64,000 nt of DNA from Alcaligenes sp. SORT26 (lineage in GTDB: Bacteria; Pseudomonadota; Gammaproteobacteria; Burkholderiales; Burkholderiaceae_B). Within the stretch, counting starts at the first letter, position 1; each line of letters starts with the position of its first letter. Below are positions 62,336 through 64,000 of this stretch, piece after piece. The notes under the pieces were generated by a model. That model did not search any database. It worked only from the letters and a program-made list of their open reading frames with translations, and was not told where the DNA came from. The DNA lies in contig NZ_CP070975.1 in NCBI RefSeq assembly GCF_017377875.1, positions 3,038,001 through 3,102,000 on the forward strand, in the 5' to 3' direction. The position numbers were made by a program, and so were the translations under genes.

Positions 62336-63128
62336 GTGTACCCTTGCTGATAGTTAAAAGTGATTCGGTACAGCGGCAGGCCAAAACGGCCTTGTTGGCT
62401 GCAATAACCTGGTCAAGAGCACATTCAGAACTTGCTGAATCGCGAGCATAAAGGCCCACGCGGCGCCAGGACACAAATGACATCAGAGGGCGAGCAGATT
62501 GCTTGAAGCGAAAATCACTAAAATACGCTAACCCATTGTAAATTAGCCTAAATACAAGCTAATTTGCGCGATGACGAGCTATGTCTCACACGCATGCCGA
62601 GCACACTGCCAGGTTGGATAACTTAAATTATGAAGGACTGACGCAAGCTGGATTTAATACAAAAAGTATTAAGACTACATACTTAATGTATTTACTGGTT
62701 TTGGGCAAGTCTTATATATGAGGTAGAAGACGTGCCGGGCTTCCGATTGCCATCATAAGCTGCCACATCAGGCATCTGGTGAAATATCGAACAGGCTCGC
62801 CAAGCCGCTTGCATAGCGCCATTAGCATAAAAACAGGGCTGCGGAACAGCAGCTTGGGAAAGGACGTGGACGAGGGCCTGGCCCAAAAGTGGAATTTGCC
62901 CAAAACCGGGGTAAAGCCGCTGATTCAAATGGTGCTGGTGAGTAAATTCAGTCTCAAAACGACAGATAGTCGTGTCCATTGTGTGGACAGTGGGGCTTGT
63001 GGTTCAGTCAAAAACCAGTCACGACCTTATTGATGGATTTGTCATAGAGCTGTGTAGGAGCCAGAACAATAAACAGCTTATGATGCTGGCAGATCTGCTT
63101 GTCTTTGTTTCCCCTTGGAATACTTGTT
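62336..63128. promoter_or_regulatory. 793-base intergenic region between glcB and amn
   Basis: The middle is strongly AT-rich and contains AAATTAGC (62540-62547) inverted against GCTAATTT (62558-62565), and ATTAAG (62668-62673) against CTTAAT (62682-62687). Both may be operators for the divergent glcB and amn genes. Open frames at about 62692-62979 and 62779-63033 show no recognisable product, no ribosome-binding site and Cys/His/Arg-rich translations, so I do not call a gene. A decayed element is possible but I see no terminal repeats. Confidence 0.5.
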
Positions 63129-64000
63129 ATGTCTGATCCCAGCGGTTTTTCCCGTATCACGTCCACGCCTGAGTTAATCCCATTCAATGGCTATCTGGAC
63201 GCAGGCCAGGCCTTGGAGCAGTTGCGTCATATCTACGATCGCAACACTGCGTTTTTGCGCGACTCCTTTGCCCAGTGTCTGGAAACCGGTTTTCCTCGCG
63301 GGCAGCGCTTCCGAGCCTGCTACCCGGCCGTGCGCTTGCGAGTCGATACGTATCAGGAAGTGGATAGCCGTCTGTCTTATGGGCACGTGGTGGAGCCGGG
63401 TGTGTATATGACCACCGTCACCGCTCCCGGCCTGTATCACGACTACTTGCTGGAGCAGTTGGAACTGCTGTTGCGCAATCACGGTGTGCAGGTAGAAGTG
63501 GGTGAGTCTTCCGTACCTATCCCGCTGCACTTCGCGCTGAACAATGGCGTGCAGTCCACGGTGACAACCGTGCCCGAATCGCCCGGCGATACCCTGCGCG
63601 ATCACTTCGATGTGCCTGATCTGGCGTATATGGACGATGCCATCGTCAACGGAACCTGGGAGCGTGTGCATAACGAGCCCCTGCCGTTGGCACCGTTCAC
63701 GGCACCGCGTATCGACTACTCTTTGCATCGCTTGCAGCACTACAGCGCTACGCGGCCTGAGTATTTCCAGAACTTTGTGCTGTTCACCAATTACCAGTTC
63801 TATGTGGACGAGTTCTGCCAGTGGGCGCGTGAAGTGCTGCAGGCGGACGATCAGGGCTATATCGACTTGGTGGAGCCGGGCAATATCATCACTCCAGCCG
63901 GTGCGAATGCTTCAACAACAGGCTCGCCCCTGGCCCGTGCACCGCAAATGCCCTCTTATCACCTGCGCCGTGCGGATCATTCCGGCATCACGCTGATCAA
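63129..64000 (+). CDS. amn: AMP nucleosidase, N-terminal part (gene continues past the window)
   Basis: Hydrolyses AMP to adenine and ribose 5-phosphate. The 290 codons present start at ATG 63129 and show the Amn N-terminal domain (Tyr-Pro-x-Val-Arg, MTTVTAPGLY and EQLELLLRNHGV), then the linker to the nucleoside-phosphorylase-like catalytic domain with RIDYSLHRLQHY, NFVLFTNYQFYVDEF and SGITLI at the edge. These match E. coli Amn closely (RVDFSLARLRHY, FVLFTNYTRYVDEF). The frame is open to the last base, so only the start is seen; the catalytic Asp region lies beyond the window. Confidence 0.93.
   Translation, partial: MSDPSGFSRITSTPELIPFNGYLDAGQALEQLRHIYDRNTAFLRDSFAQCLETGFPRGQRFRACYPAVRLRVDTYQEVDSRLSYGHVVEPGVYMTTVTAPGLYHDYLLEQLELLLRNHGVQVEVGESSVPIPLHFALNNGVQSTVTTVPESPGDTLRDHFDVPDLAYMDDAIVNGTWERVHNEPLPLAPFTAPRIDYSLHRLQHYSATRPEYFQNFVLFTNYQFYVDEFCQWAREVLQADDQGYIDLVEPGNIITPAGANASTTGSPLARAPQMPSYHLRRADHSGITLI

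Noticed and set aside
60176-62350. 724-codon plus-strand open frame opposite glcB
   Set aside because: Complementary to a textbook malate synthase; His/Val/Gln/Gly-rich nonsense.
62692-63033. Overlapping short open frames on both strands as possible genes or a transposase remnant
   Set aside because: No family motif, no ribosome-binding site, no terminal inverted repeats or target duplication visible.

Overview
The window looks like chromosomal DNA from a betaproteobacterium of the Alcaligenaceae, most likely Alcaligenes. This is inferred from moderately high GC, the abundance of TRAP, MetQ-type and TonB-dependent uptake systems, and a cupin of the 2,4'-dihydroxyacetophenone dioxygenase type, an enzyme described from Alcaligenes. 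No rRNA, tRNA, CRISPR array, prophage or intact insertion sequence was seen.

Layout. (1) 1-8.5 kb: an aromatic-acid catabolic operon (two-subunit ring-hydroxylating dioxygenase, acyl-CoA ligase, a thiolase-fold protein lacking the usual catalytic Cys and His with a DUF35 partner, and an SDR), then a TRAP uptake system. (2) 8.6-10.8 kb: a PdxH-type oxidase and a large membrane protein. (3) 11.1-18.1 kb: an indole/styrene-type epoxidising monooxygenase cluster (outer-membrane channel, SDR, StyA-like monooxygenase, flavin reductase, CrtI-like FAD oxidoreductase, XylS/AraC regulator and a second flavin-reductase-like protein). (4) 18.3-20.0 kb: an orphan amino-acid ABC ATPase and an extended PanD. 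(5) 20.1-24.5 kb and 31.7-36.9 kb: two complete FecI-FecR-TonB receptor units, each behind a Fur-like box; the second ends in a serine hydrolase. (6) 24.6-30.2 kb: a Dpp/Opp peptide ABC transporter. (7) dinB with an SOS box, then argD-type aminotransferase at 37.2 kb. (8) 38.7-52.2 kb: an organosulfur scavenging island with four MetQ-type binding proteins, one MetNI pair, three DszC/SfnB-type flavoenzymes, a DszA/NtaA-type monooxygenase, SsuD, an FMN reductase and an amidohydrolase. (9) 52.6-56.1 kb: the cupin dioxygenase with an AraC regulator, and a TauE/SafE exporter divergent from a LysR regulator. (10) 56.4-58.7 kb: modA-modB-modD without modC, behind a ModE-like box. (11) 58.9-64 kb: a heptanucleotide repeat, a polysaccharide deacetylase, glcB (malate synthase G) and the start of amn.

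The most striking observation is that the 13 proteins of the sulfur island are almost free of sulfur amino acids. By my hand count there are about 22 internal Met plus Cys in about 4,330 residues, and several 270-430-residue proteins have none beyond the initiator Met. Neighbouring genes are ordinary: the argD-type protein just upstream has about 16 in 396. This sulfur-sparing signature sets the borders of the island and supports expression under sulfur starvation. How the parts would work together: MetQ-type proteins capture organosulfur compounds, MetNI imports them, FMN reductase supplies reduced flavin, and the monooxygenases release sulfite. A TauE-type exporter lies nearby but has a normal sulfur content.
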